A DNA stretch of 64,000 nucleotides from Acidobacteriota bacterium (GTDB lineage: Bacteria > Acidobacteriota > Blastocatellia > RBC074): positions 62,001 through 126,000 of the forward strand of contig JACPYM010000095.1 in assembly GCA_016196035.1 (NCBI GenBank). Direction: 5' to 3'. A model generated the notes under the pieces. It worked only from the letters and a program-made list of their open reading frames with translations, ran no database searches and was not told the DNA's origin. Positions 36,401 to 43,858 of the stretch are shown here, in pieces (position 1 is the stretch's first letter; each line of letters opens with the position of its first letter). Both the position numbers and the translations under genes were made by a program.

Positions 36401-39400
36401 GCCGCTGGTCGTCGCGCTGGAAGGGCCGCAACTGCGCATCACGCCGACCAAACTGACCGGGCAGGGCATTGACCTGAGCCTCGGCGGCGAACTCGGCTTG
36501 CAGGACACGGGCCGCATGGCCTTCGCCTTGAACGGGCAGGTGACGCTGGCGAATCTGCCGCCGGTCAGCCCTGAGTTGCGCTTGGATGGCGTGGTGACGA
36601 TCAACAACGCGCGTATCAGCGGCACCTTTGCCGAGCCGAGTTTGAGTGGCGAAATCCTGCTCGACCGCATCGGCATCTTTTCGCCTGACGCCCCGGCTGC
36701 TGTCGAGGAAGGGCGTGGGCGCATTGTGCTTAGCGGCGATAAAGCGACGCTCGAAAGTTTCAAGGCGCGCATCAACGAGGGCGCGCTCGATGTCAACGGC
36801 GCGCTGACCTTCGCCCAACTGCGGCCCAAAGAATGGAATTACACGCTCAAGGCCACCAACGTTGACATCATTTATGCCGAAGTGCGCGCGACCGTGAACG
36901 GCACGCTCAATCTGGCGGGCACGCCCGAAGGCCAATTGCTGAGCGGGCGCGCCGATGTGAGCGATGCCGAATACACCGGCCAGATTGATCTGGATGGCTT
37001 GGTCGCCGGGCGCAACATCGCGCCGGGCTTGAGCCGTTTTAGCGCGCCGGGCATCGGGCGGCGCAACCCTGGCTTGCCGCCGATCAATTTGAATGTGCGC
37101 GTCGAAGCGCGCGATTCGGTCGTCATCCGCGACAAAGAGATCAATACCGTCGGTTCGGCGCTGCTGACCTTGAGCGGGCCGCTGACCGATCCTTCGATGG
37201 CGGGGCGCGTTTCCGCCGATGGCGGGACGGTGCGCTTTCGCGGCCAGCGTTACGAAGTCACGACGGCGACGCTTGATCTGTTGGGCGGCGGCGCGACGCC
37301 CGTGCTCAACCTGCGCGCCGAAGGCACGACCAGCGGTTATCGCGTGACCATCGGTTTTGTCGGGCCGGTGGATCAGCTCGATCTGACGCTGGCGTCTGAA
37401 CCCACGCTGACGCGCGATGAAATCCTGACGCTGATTGCGACGGGACGCACGGAAAATCGTTCGATTGCAGGCGGCGGCAGCGGCAGTCTGCTTTATAGCG
37501 GCGTGGATGCGGCGGCGTCGTTGTTCTCCTCCGGCTTGACCAAAGATTTAGAACGGCAACTGGGCATCATTGGCATCAACCGTTTCCAGATTGATCCGGT
37601 CTTCCGGCCCAACACCAACCCGGCGGCGCGCGCGACCATCGGCGGCCAGTTGGCGCGCAGCCTCTATTACAGCTTCGCCACCGATCTCGCCTCCGAAGGC
37701 GACCGCACGGCGCTGGTCGAATACACGTTCTCAAATACGTTCTCGACGATTGCGACTTATACGCAGGGCGGCACGGCGTCACGTGGCATTAATGCCAACA
37801 ACGATTTCGCCCTGGAAATTCGCGGGCGCAAACGCTTCTCGCTGGGGTTCAAGCCCGATACGCCGACGCTGGCGAATACCGACCCGAACGCCAATGCCAA
37901 CGCGACCCCGCCACCTGCTGTACGGCCCAAATTGCCGCTGGCCAATGTCGCCGTGACGCCGCTGACCGGCGTGTCGCTGAGCCAGCGCACCTTGCGCGAA
38001 TTGCTGCCGGTGATGACGCAGGGTTTCAGCCGTTCGCTGGCGCGCCTGGGCGAACGGCGCTTGCTGAATTACCTGCAAGAGAAGGGCTACTTTTTTGCCG
38101 ACGTCAAAGCGCGTTGTGAACCTGTCAGTTGCGGCGGCGATGGCTTGCAACTGTTTTACGATGTCGAGGCGGGCGAACGTTACCGGCTCAGCGATGTGCG
38201 GTTTGAAGGCGTGACGGCTTCAAAGGTGGACGACATCGCCGCCGAATTGCAGTCGCAACCGGCCAATCTGTTGGCGAGCGTGCCGTTCGTCCGCAACCTG
38301 CCGCTGGTGGGCAGCTTGAAACGCGGCCTGACCAGCAATGAATTGATCCGTGGCGATGTCGAGACGCTCCGGCGCGTCTTGCTGGATCGCGGCTTCCGCG
38401 ACGCGCGCGTCACGTCGCGTTACGCCGTCACCGAAGAGAATGGTTTGGTGCTGGTCTTCAACGTCGAAGAAGGCCCGCAATCGCGCGTGGCCGATGTGAT
38501 CATCAAAGGCAACACGCTGATGACCGACGGCGATGTGCTTTTCACGGTGCCCATTGGCACGGACGACATCTTCTCGTTGACGCAGGCGGCGGCGGGCACG
38601 CAGCGCATCAAACAGCTTTACGCCCAGCAGGGCTATCTGGAAGCGAACGCCGAACTGGAAGTGATCGAACTGGCCCCGGATCGCGTGCGGCTGCAATACA
38701 ACGTCACCGAAGGCACGCAGGCGCTCGTCTCCGAAGTTGAAGTCACCGGCACGACCAAAACCAAACTCAACTGGGTGCGCCGCTACTACGATTTCAAAAC
38801 CGGCCAGGTGCTGACGCCGCAGCAGATTCGCAACACACAACGCGATCTTTACGCCACGGGCGCGTTCCGCGAAGTCGGCTTGCGCAGCGAATTGCTCGAC
38901 CCCGTCACGGGCGCGCACCGCATCACACTGAATCTGACCGAAGCCAAACCGCTGCTGTTTGTTTATGGCGCGGGTTATTCGACCGACGACGGCGCGCGCG
39001 GCCTGATCGAACTGACCAACAACAACATCGCCGGCACGATGGATGCGCTGACCTTGCGGTTGCGCGCCAGCCGCCGCGAACAATTCTCGCAATTGCTCTT
39101 TACCGATCTGCGGCCCTTCGGCATGAAGCTGCCGACGACGGTTTCGGTCTTTTACAATCGCAACGGCGACTTGCGCCCATCCACCCGGCGGCGCGAGCAA
39201 CTGGCCGATGGCACGGTGCAGGATGTGCCGGATGTTGCTTCGTTCGGCCTGCAACGTTTTGCTTTTTTTGTGCAAACCGAGCGCCGGCTGAATCAGCGAA
39301 CTTCGCTGCGCTTCCGCTATAACTTCGAGCGCGCCAACCTGTTCAACTTCGAGCAGAACTTCCCTGAGACGGAAGTGACGCGCAATGAACGCGCGGTGCG

Positions 39401-40112
39401 CTTGGGCATCGCGTCCGTCGGCATTACGCGCGACACCCGCGACAATTTGTTGTTGCCGACCAAGGGCCAACTGTTCAGCGCCGATCACCAACTGGCCACG
39501 ACGTTGCTAGGCGGCAACGAATCGTACAACAAGTTTTTCATCAATTATCAACGCTTCCACACGCTCGCGCGCGAGACGCCCGTGCTCAAGGATTCGACGC
39601 TGGCGGTGGCGGCGCGTCTGGGCGTGGCGTCAGTGTTCAAAGCTGCCGACCGCAACGGCGACGGTGTCATCAGTCTGTCAGAGCAACGCTTGCCGATCAG
39701 CGAGCGGTTCTTTTCGGGCGGCGCGACGACCTTGCGCGGGTTCAAATTCGAGACCGCCGGGCCGCAAGGCATTTTGGAACCGCGTCCGGGCACGCGTGAT
39801 TTGCCAACGCTGGTGCCGTTGGGCGGCGATGCCGAAGTGCTCTTCAATTTTGAACTGCGCTACCCGTTGACGCAGCGGCTGCGGCTGGTGCCGTTTTATG
39901 ATGTCGGCAACGTGTTCTATCAGGTCAAGGATATAAACTGGGCGCGCATGACAAACACGATAGGCGTCGGGTTGCATTTCAATACGCCGCTGGGGCCGAT
40001 TGGGGTGGATTACGGCTTCCTGCTTGACCCGCCATCGTTCGTCACGGCGTCCGGTGCTATACTGCGGCAACCACGCGGAGCAATCCATATTCGATTCGGA
40101 CAAACATTCTAG
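33423..40112 (+). CDS. TamB-Omp85 (TamA/BamA-like) fusion protein
   Basis: A 2229-residue protein. An inner-membrane anchor (RRLLGLSLGLLLLVGALGIAAWYYL, residues 20-43) is followed by a long AsmA/TamB-like repetitive beta region; the DUF490 domain ends near 1470 (LTLASEPTLTRDEILTLIATG). A Pro/Asn-rich linker (about 1475-1510) leads to about four POTRA-like domains to about 1840 (YRLSDVRFEG, VADVIIKGNTLM, VSEVEVTGTTKTK), then a 16-strand-type barrel at 1843-2229. The barrel holds the loop-6 motif LRGF near 2106 and ends in IHIRFGQTF, a terminal aromatic as in OMPs. From family knowledge TamB and TamA form an export and lipid-transport bridge; here both are in one chain. Start could instead be ATG 33441, which overlaps an upstream TGA. 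Confidence 0.93.
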   Translation: MELQSGMNTPTESNKKKWPRRLLGLSLGLLLLVGALGIAAWYYLRSDRFNRYVADKIEQGARDYGLRVKVGGFDYTWSVKTARLRDLEIVNQQTGQRIATIKQAVLGTEIPDLFALTLQRNVILKDLQLSGVELHVDIDAQGRHNFEGVRQPETRSENIKVDSSQLRIALRDSQFSYNDQKHLYTTTLEGLQARVEPVATTPNLQSPISNFKAQITSNGGSISYEARAARLNELTATATLNASGAQIESLQVNSQLGAVKASGKLEEWKDLRYAFDVETRADLHEALRVFAPAVDWKGAVNAKGQIAGTTGDAARFAFKGNADMPDLLVAPARLRNVTASGVNLSVQNSAAHYTADRVRAETVLADVVKLGNMATTGVKGEFKDKRTALTAQTATAARLEWPDGEAHDGVLRNVNFNLKERRFTVDGAASIAGGRAHSIEFGPATAQAEADNDIVTLNNINASALGGTATAEATVALTRNGLTRIKGNFAGLPTSNLLALSTVKAEQVPVSGTVKGDADISFVNSAPQKLSGTIRANFDGKGAASMDALAVNGTVLVQADNGVFNLQQAQFNTDVTKLNASGRLAVESNSDLAVAVTTTDASQLLTIAKAFPDAAQFIKDYEPLLTGDLQFNGRITGKLDASVIEGDLNASSVGMRDALLGVLTGKLYLGPNELRFQNGLLSASNGGSLKFDLATPLDALGNNNSGKLDAVIDKLELEAILAAVGAPSAMQFVAGNVSGEAHLTGLPKAMQGSGHINLIDGKIGNQAAELAQVDFKLDGQKVLLEKLEARLLQSGLVARGELDLEKKTYQLSGAAKQIALDRLAEAFELTQAEVKGAADATFNVSGSFDRVEDLRVELSAQAANVNVNGRDSGELKLTARTDPSGRIDAELMTGLFVAAGGQPQLVKASFDVRKDGRPVVIESAVRDLDLVAVLNTFAPDLASSFKGKFNGKLRIAGPTVNASGEATADLLRGGVTFDAIELQVQGNPVTVQTPLVVALEGPQLRITPTKLTGQGIDLSLGGELGLQDTGRMAFALNGQVTLANLPPVSPELRLDGVVTINNARISGTFAEPSLSGEILLDRIGIFSPDAPAAVEEGRGRIVLSGDKATLESFKARINEGALDVNGALTFAQLRPKEWNYTLKATNVDIIYAEVRATVNGTLNLAGTPEGQLLSGRADVSDAEYTGQIDLDGLVAGRNIAPGLSRFSAPGIGRRNPGLPPINLNVRVEARDSVVIRDKEINTVGSALLTLSGPLTDPSMAGRVSADGGTVRFRGQRYEVTTATLDLLGGGATPVLNLRAEGTTSGYRVTIGFVGPVDQLDLTLASEPTLTRDEILTLIATGRTENRSIAGGGSGSLLYSGVDAAASLFSSGLTKDLERQLGIIGINRFQIDPVFRPNTNPAARATIGGQLARSLYYSFATDLASEGDRTALVEYTFSNTFSTIATYTQGGTASRGINANNDFALEIRGRKRFSLGFKPDTPTLANTDPNANANATPPPAVRPKLPLANVAVTPLTGVSLSQRTLRELLPVMTQGFSRSLARLGERRLLNYLQEKGYFFADVKARCEPVSCGGDGLQLFYDVEAGERYRLSDVRFEGVTASKVDDIAAELQSQPANLLASVPFVRNLPLVGSLKRGLTSNELIRGDVETLRRVLLDRGFRDARVTSRYAVTEENGLVLVFNVEEGPQSRVADVIIKGNTLMTDGDVLFTVPIGTDDIFSLTQAAAGTQRIKQLYAQQGYLEANAELEVIELAPDRVRLQYNVTEGTQALVSEVEVTGTTKTKLNWVRRYYDFKTGQVLTPQQIRNTQRDLYATGAFREVGLRSELLDPVTGAHRITLNLTEAKPLLFVYGAGYSTDDGARGLIELTNNNIAGTMDALTLRLRASRREQFSQLLFTDLRPFGMKLPTTVSVFYNRNGDLRPSTRRREQLADGTVQDVPDVASFGLQRFAFFVQTERRLNQRTSLRFRYNFERANLFNFEQNFPETEVTRNERAVRLGIASVGITRDTRDNLLLPTKGQLFSADHQLATTLLGGNESYNKFFINYQRFHTLARETPVLKDSTLAVAARLGVASVFKAADRNGDGVISLSEQRLPISERFFSGGATTLRGFKFETAGPQGILEPRPGTRDLPTLVPLGGDAEVLFNFELRYPLTQRLRLVPFYDVGNVFYQVKDINWARMTNTIGVGLHFNTPLGPIGVDYGFLLDPPSFVTASGAILRQPRGAIHIRFGQTF
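34028..34057. repeat. Heptamer run (CAATCTC) inside the TamB region
   Basis: Three CAATCTC units followed by degenerate AAATTTC, in frame near residues 203-212 of the TamB-Omp85 protein. No inverted partner is evident nearby. Confidence 0.7.
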
Positions 40113-40150
40113 CGCTCCGGCTTGGCTCCGACTTGGAGGAGGTAGGAAAG

Positions 40151-40501
40151 ATGGATGTGATGTTTTCTCCCGAAATAGAGAAAAAAGTCATGGCGACAGC
40201 GGCCCGGCAAGGCCTCGCCCCAGATGCCTATGTGCGTGAAGTAGTGCAAAAAGAATTGGCTGCTGTAAGCGTACCAACAGACCATGACGATGACTATGAT
40301 CCGCAAGCGTTGATGCGGGCCGTCGCCGCCCTCAGCCAGCGCACGCCCGCGCAACTCGAAGCTGCGCAGGCCAGAGCCATCCGCGAGTTCAAGCCAAAAA
40401 TTGAATTGCCCGCAGATGTTTCCCCGCTCGAAGTGCTGCCAGTCATTCGCGGCAACGAAACCGACGCGGAGGTCTGGCAAGCGTTGCGGGAGTTGAGTTG
40501 A
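40151..40501 (+). CDS. Putative VapB-like antitoxin
   Basis: A 116-residue protein. A short helical N-terminus (MDVMFSPEIEKKVMATAARQ, then APDAYVREVVQKEL) could be a ribbon-helix-helix DNA-binding or dimer unit, with an acidic, proline-rich tail. Its stop overlaps the start of a PIN-domain toxin gene in TGATG. ATG 40151 follows AGGAGGT by about eight bases. VapB-type partners bind their toxin through the C-terminal tail and repress the operon. Direct sequence recognition is weak; the identity rests mostly on position. Confidence 0.7.
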   Translation: MDVMFSPEIEKKVMATAARQGLAPDAYVREVVQKELAAVSVPTDHDDDYDPQALMRAVAALSQRTPAQLEAAQARAIREFKPKIELPADVSPLEVLPVIRGNETDAEVWQALRELS

Positions 40502-40938
40502 TGGCGACGCTCTTTTTGTTCGACACGAACCTGCTGGTACATCTGGTGCGCGGCGATGCGATGGGTGAAGAAATCAAAGCCGAGTACGCGCCTTTTACAC
40601 GCGACCCCAAGCCGCTGATTTGCGTGGTGACGGATGGGGAATTGCGCTCCCTGGCATTACAATTTGGTTGGGGCGCACCCAAGCTGAACCAAATGGAATT
40701 TGTGCTGGGCTGTTTTGGCCGTGTTCCCATCGAACTGAGAGACGTTTTGGAAACCTATGCCGCGCTGGATGCCCATTCGAAATCGCAGGGCATCAAGATG
40801 GGCAAAAATGATTTATGGATTGCGGCGGCGGCCTACATCACCGGCACCAGGCTGGTAACGACGGATGATGATTTTGACCATCTCAATCCGACGCTGTTGT
40901 TGGTTGAACGGCGGCTGTATCGCCAAGTCAAATCATAG
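40501..40938 (+). CDS. PIN-domain toxin (VapC-like ribonuclease)
   Basis: A 145-residue protein. The first acidic residue lies in FLFDTNLLVHLVRGD; the central glutamate lies in VVTDGELRSLALQFGW, and the late acidic residues in MGKNDLWIAAAAYITGTRLVTTDDDFDHL. This is the PIN-domain pattern of metal-dependent RNases (three to four acids). VapC toxins cleave tRNA or rRNA and are held inactive by their antitoxin. The start overlaps the antitoxin stop (TGATG), which favours translational coupling. RNA target not predictable. Confidence 0.88.
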   Translation: MATLFLFDTNLLVHLVRGDAMGEEIKAEYAPFTRDPKPLICVVTDGELRSLALQFGWGAPKLNQMEFVLGCFGRVPIELRDVLETYAALDAHSKSQGIKMGKNDLWIAAAAYITGTRLVTTDDDFDHLNPTLLLVERRLYRQVKS

Positions 40939-40997
40939 CTGCGGCCCCTGGTGTATACCGGGTGAGCGTCCATTCCAATTAACGATAGGAGAGCGTA

Positions 40998-41588
40998 ATG
41001 ACTAAGTTTTGCAATCAATGCGGAGCCGAGGTCGCCGAAGCGCAGAAGTTTTGCAATAAGTGCGGCACCCGGTTGTTGCCGACGACGCCCACCGAACCGC
41101 CGCCGGGGTATCAAGCCCAGGGCAGTGCGCCGCCGCAGTCGTCGCCACAGGCTACGTATCAATCGCCCCCGCCGCCCGCTTCTGCGGCCCAAATGCCATA
41201 TCAAGCCGGTTATATGTCGCCTGCGCAACAGCAGTACGGCAATCCGGCAGGTGGCTTAGGGCTGACCTCGAATATCATCGGCGCGTTGTGTTATTTGGTC
41301 TCGCCCATCACGGCGATCATCTTCCTGGTCATTGATCCGTACAACAAAGACCGGTTCGTGCGCTTTCATGCGTGGCAATCCATCTTTTATGCCGTAGCCT
41401 GGGTGGCGTTAAAAATTGCGCTCGGCATCCTCTATTTCATCCTGCCGAATTTTCTGGTGGGCATGATGAGCGGCATCGTCGGGCTGGGCTTTTTCATCGG
41501 CTGGATTTGGCTGATGATTCAGGCCTATCAAAACAAACGCGAGAAATTGCCGGTCATCGGCGATCTGGCCGAACAACAGGCGCGCTGA
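40998..41588 (+). CDS. Zinc-ribbon membrane protein (DUF4870/Tic20-like)
   Basis: A 196-residue protein. An N-terminal zinc ribbon with four cysteines (CNQCG and FCNKCG, C5/C8/C19/C22) is followed by a Pro/Gln/Tyr-rich linker to about 85 and then three hydrophobic segments (IIGALCYLVSPITAIIFLVI, FYAVAWVALKIALGILYFIL, GIVGLGFFIGWIWLMIQAY). HAWQSIFY between the segments is typical of DUF4870/Tic20-like membrane proteins. Function unknown. AGGAGAG lies before the start (40988-40994). Confidence 0.85.
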   Translation: MTKFCNQCGAEVAEAQKFCNKCGTRLLPTTPTEPPPGYQAQGSAPPQSSPQATYQSPPPPASAAQMPYQAGYMSPAQQQYGNPAGGLGLTSNIIGALCYLVSPITAIIFLVIDPYNKDRFVRFHAWQSIFYAVAWVALKIALGILYFILPNFLVGMMSGIVGLGFFIGWIWLMIQAYQNKREKLPVIGDLAEQQAR

Positions 41589-41620
41589 GGTTGGCAGGCG
41601 CGGTTTCAAAGTTGGTTGTT

Positions 41621-42115
41621 ATGTGGCGGAAAGCTGTAATCCTGAGTTGGTTGATGCTCTTGGCGCCGCTGGCGGTGTGGCCGCAAAGCGACGCGCCCAA
41701 ATTACCGGAGGCGCTGAGCGAAACCGAGAGCCGCACGATCCTGAAAGAGCAGGGCGTCAAGGCGCACGTCGAAGCCGCGTTGCGGCTGGCGGAAAGCAAA
41801 CTGGCCGAGGCGCAAAAGATCGTGCAGGCCGGCGGGTATGAACTCGCCGTCAAAAACTTGAATTTGTATGCCGCGCTGGTGAGTTACGGCGATGCTTACG
41901 CGCGCCGCCTGCCCGACCCCGAAATCAAAGAGCGCAACAAATGTTTGAAGGTGATCGAACAAAGCATCTTCAAACAACAACGCCCCTTTGAAGCCACGCG
42001 CCGCGAGTTGCCGTTCAACCTGCGCGAAGAGACCGACCCGCTGGTCGAAACGCTCAAACGCATCCGCCTGCGGGCGATTGACGATGTGTTGGGCGGTGGG
42101 AAGATGATTAAGTAG
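41621..42115 (+). CDS. Small secreted protein of unknown function
   Basis: A 164-residue protein. Signal peptide (AVILSWLMLLAPLAVWPQ), then a helical, charged mature part (EALRLAESKLAEAQKIVQAG, LKVIEQSIFKQQRPFEATRR, DDVLGGGKMIK). It contains no obvious catalytic motif. ATG at 41621 is the only start that exposes the signal peptide; no strong ribosome-binding site is visible. It begins 32 bp after the zinc-ribbon gene and may be in the same transcript. I do not recognise a family. Confidence 0.75.
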   Translation: MWRKAVILSWLMLLAPLAVWPQSDAPKLPEALSETESRTILKEQGVKAHVEAALRLAESKLAEAQKIVQAGGYELAVKNLNLYAALVSYGDAYARRLPDPEIKERNKCLKVIEQSIFKQQRPFEATRRELPFNLREETDPLVETLKRIRLRAIDDVLGGGKMIK

Positions 42116-42256
42116 GGGCTGGAGACTAGGGACTAGGGACTAGGGACTAGGGACTAGCGCTTTGTCTAAAGATTTGGTGTTTCCTGTGCTCTCAACTTAC
42201 GCACATCGAAAATGATATGTGTTGACGCTAGCCCCCTAGCCCCTAGCCCTTAACCC
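42113..42256. repeat. Heptamer-armed hairpin (CTAGGGA) before corA
   Basis: The left arm at 42126-42158 has four or five ACTAGGG units. The right arm at 42226-42256 has the inverse (CCCTAGC, CCCTAGC, CCTTAAC). About 65 bp lie between. It has the same heptamer as the atpH-atpA spacer. Confidence 0.85.
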
Positions 42257-42264
42257 CTTCTCCC

Positions 42265-43233
42265 ATGCTCAAAACCCTCGTTCTCAATCGCCGCACCAAA
42301 GTCATCCAGCCCGTCAGCGACCCCGAGGAAATCAGTGATCTGTGCGCCGAACACGAGAACGTTCTTTGGGTGGACGTGAGCGACCCGACCGGCAGTGATT
42401 TCGACGACCTTGCCAAAGAATTCGGCTTTCACCCGCTGGCCATTGAGGATTGCCGCTTTCCGCATCAGCGCCCCAAAGTCGAAGAGTATCCCGGTTATTA
42501 CTTCGTCGTGTTGTATGAAGCCGAGTTGAATGAAAGCGGCCAGCTCGAGTTGCGCGAATTGAATTTGTTCCTGGGCGCCAACTATCTCGTGACCGTGCAC
42601 AGTCAGCCCGTGCGCGCCATCGCGCAGGCTGAAAAACTCTGGCGGCACTGGCTGGACATCGCCGAGCAGGGCACTGGCTTGCTGACCTATTTGCTGCTGG
42701 ACGCCATCGTGGACGAATACATGGCCTTGCTCGACCAGCAGGCCGACCGCATCGAGGACATCGAAGAGACGATCTTCGGCGAATTCCAGCCCGAGGCTTT
42801 GCAGGAAATTTTCCGGCTCAAAAAACAGTTGCTCTATCTGCGGCGCAGCGTGGCCCCGTTGCGCGAGGTGTTCAATACGCTGCTACGGCGTGAACAGGCG
42901 CTCTTTGCGCGCGAGACGCTGGTTTACTTTCAGGATGTCTTTGATCATCTGGTGCGCGTGACTGAAATGATTGATACGTTGCGCGACACGCTGAGCGCGG
43001 CGGTCGAGGCGTATCTGTCGGTGTCGGGCCATCGCATGAATATGATCATGAAACGGCTGACTTCGATCTCGACGATTCTGATGTCGGTCACGCTGATCGC
43101 CGGTATATACGGGATGAATTTTTCGTTTATGCCTGAGTTGGGCTGGCGTTATGGCTACGTCGGCGCGCTGGCGGTCATGCTGTTGCTGGCGCTGGTGCTG
43201 TACGTTTACTTCCGCAAAATCAAATGGCTGTGA
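42265..43233 (+). CDS. corA: CorA-family magnesium/cobalt transporter
   Basis: A 322-residue protein, normal length. An acidic N-terminal domain ([19 protein letters not shown]) and a long helical stalk are followed by two C-terminal TM helices. The selectivity motif [10 protein letters not shown] lies at the end of the first. The family pumps Mg2+ and Co2+ passively through a pentameric channel. ATG 42265 is the first codon of the frame after the heptamer hairpin. The stop overlaps the next small ORF by 10 bases. Confidence 0.96.
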   Translation: MLKTLVLNRRTKVIQPVSDPEEISDLCAEHENVLWVDVSDPTGSDFDDLAKEFGFHPLAIEDCRFPHQRPKVEEYPGYYFVVLYEAELNESGQLELRELNLFLGANYLVTVHSQPVRAIAQAEKLWRHWLDIAEQGTGLLTYLLLDAIVDEYMALLDQQADRIEDIEETIFGEFQPEALQEIFRLKKQLLYLRRSVAPLREVFNTLLRREQALFARETLVYFQDVFDHLVRVTEMIDTLRDTLSAAVEAYLSVSGHRMNMIMKRLTSISTILMSVTLIAGIYGMNFSFMPELGWRYGYVGALAVMLLLALVLYVYFRKIKWL

Positions 43234-43520
43234 AAAAAGGCGGCGCAAAAAACAAACGGCGGTTGGCGCCTGCGGTGCGTGCCAAGACCCAGCGGCTACG
43301 TGCACAGCGCGCCGCTTCACCGCAGGCGCCGCACGCTGATCCCGCAACGGCGGGGCCGCGCAAGCCAGGCTCTGCTTTCCCCTTTGCCGACGAGGTGGTC
43401 GCTGACACGGCCGGTGAGCAACAGAGCAAATTGCCTTCGGTGATGTTGGTGATCACGATCTTGGCCGTGCTCTACCTTGGGTTTCTGACTTGGCAGGTCG
43501 CGCAGATGCCAGCGCGCTAA
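43224..43520 (+). CDS. Small basic protein with C-terminal membrane segment
   Basis: A 98-residue protein starting inside the last codons of corA. A strongly basic N-terminus ([18 protein letters not shown]) is followed by an Ala/Pro-rich middle and a single C-terminal hydrophobic helix ([21 protein letters not shown]). The TM helix and 10-base overlap with corA support a real gene. Function unknown. Confidence 0.6.
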   Translation: MAVKKGGAKNKRRLAPAVRAKTQRLRAQRAASPQAPHADPATAGPRKPGSAFPFADEVVADTAGEQQSKLPSVMLVITILAVLYLGFLTWQVAQMPAR

Positions 43521-43858
43521 GGCTTGGTTCAAAAACTAGATCGGTTCTCACTTCAGTTGACGGGAAAAGAGCCGCGCCGCGAGACGGTACCGCGCGCGTG
43601 AGCAAGCGGAGCCTGTGCGATTCGGCCAAGGGCGTCAGCTTGACGCGCCGCTTGCGCACGCGCGCGGTACCGTCCCGGTGTTCCGTAAACGCAACTGCAA
43701 GCCGCTTTAAGTTGTTCATTGTTCATTGCCCGACAGCGACTTCCGCAATGACAAATGAACAATGCGACCCAGGCCGCTTGTCAAAACGGCGTGTTGCAAG
43801 CGGCGCTGGTTTGTCGGTGTGCCCCAAAGTCAACCCGTCAAATCAACCTGAGGTTGTG
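43521..43858. other. 338-bp convergent spacer holding R1 copy C and a heptamer hairpin
   Basis: The R1 element at 43537-43710 is followed directly by a small hairpin at 43711-43768 with TTGTTCA-type heptamers and an ACAAATGAACAATG inverse. The last 90 bp before the PD40 regulator's stop show nothing recognisable. Confidence 0.7.
43537..43710. repeat. R1 inverted-repeat element, copy C
   Basis: About 174 bp, from TAGATCGGTTCTCA to GCCGCTTTAA (the right end differs from copies A and E). The arms hold GGTACCGCGCGCGTGAGCAAG and an inverse with GCGCACGC. The centre reads the sense shared with A and D (GCTTGACGCGCCG). Confidence 0.8.
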
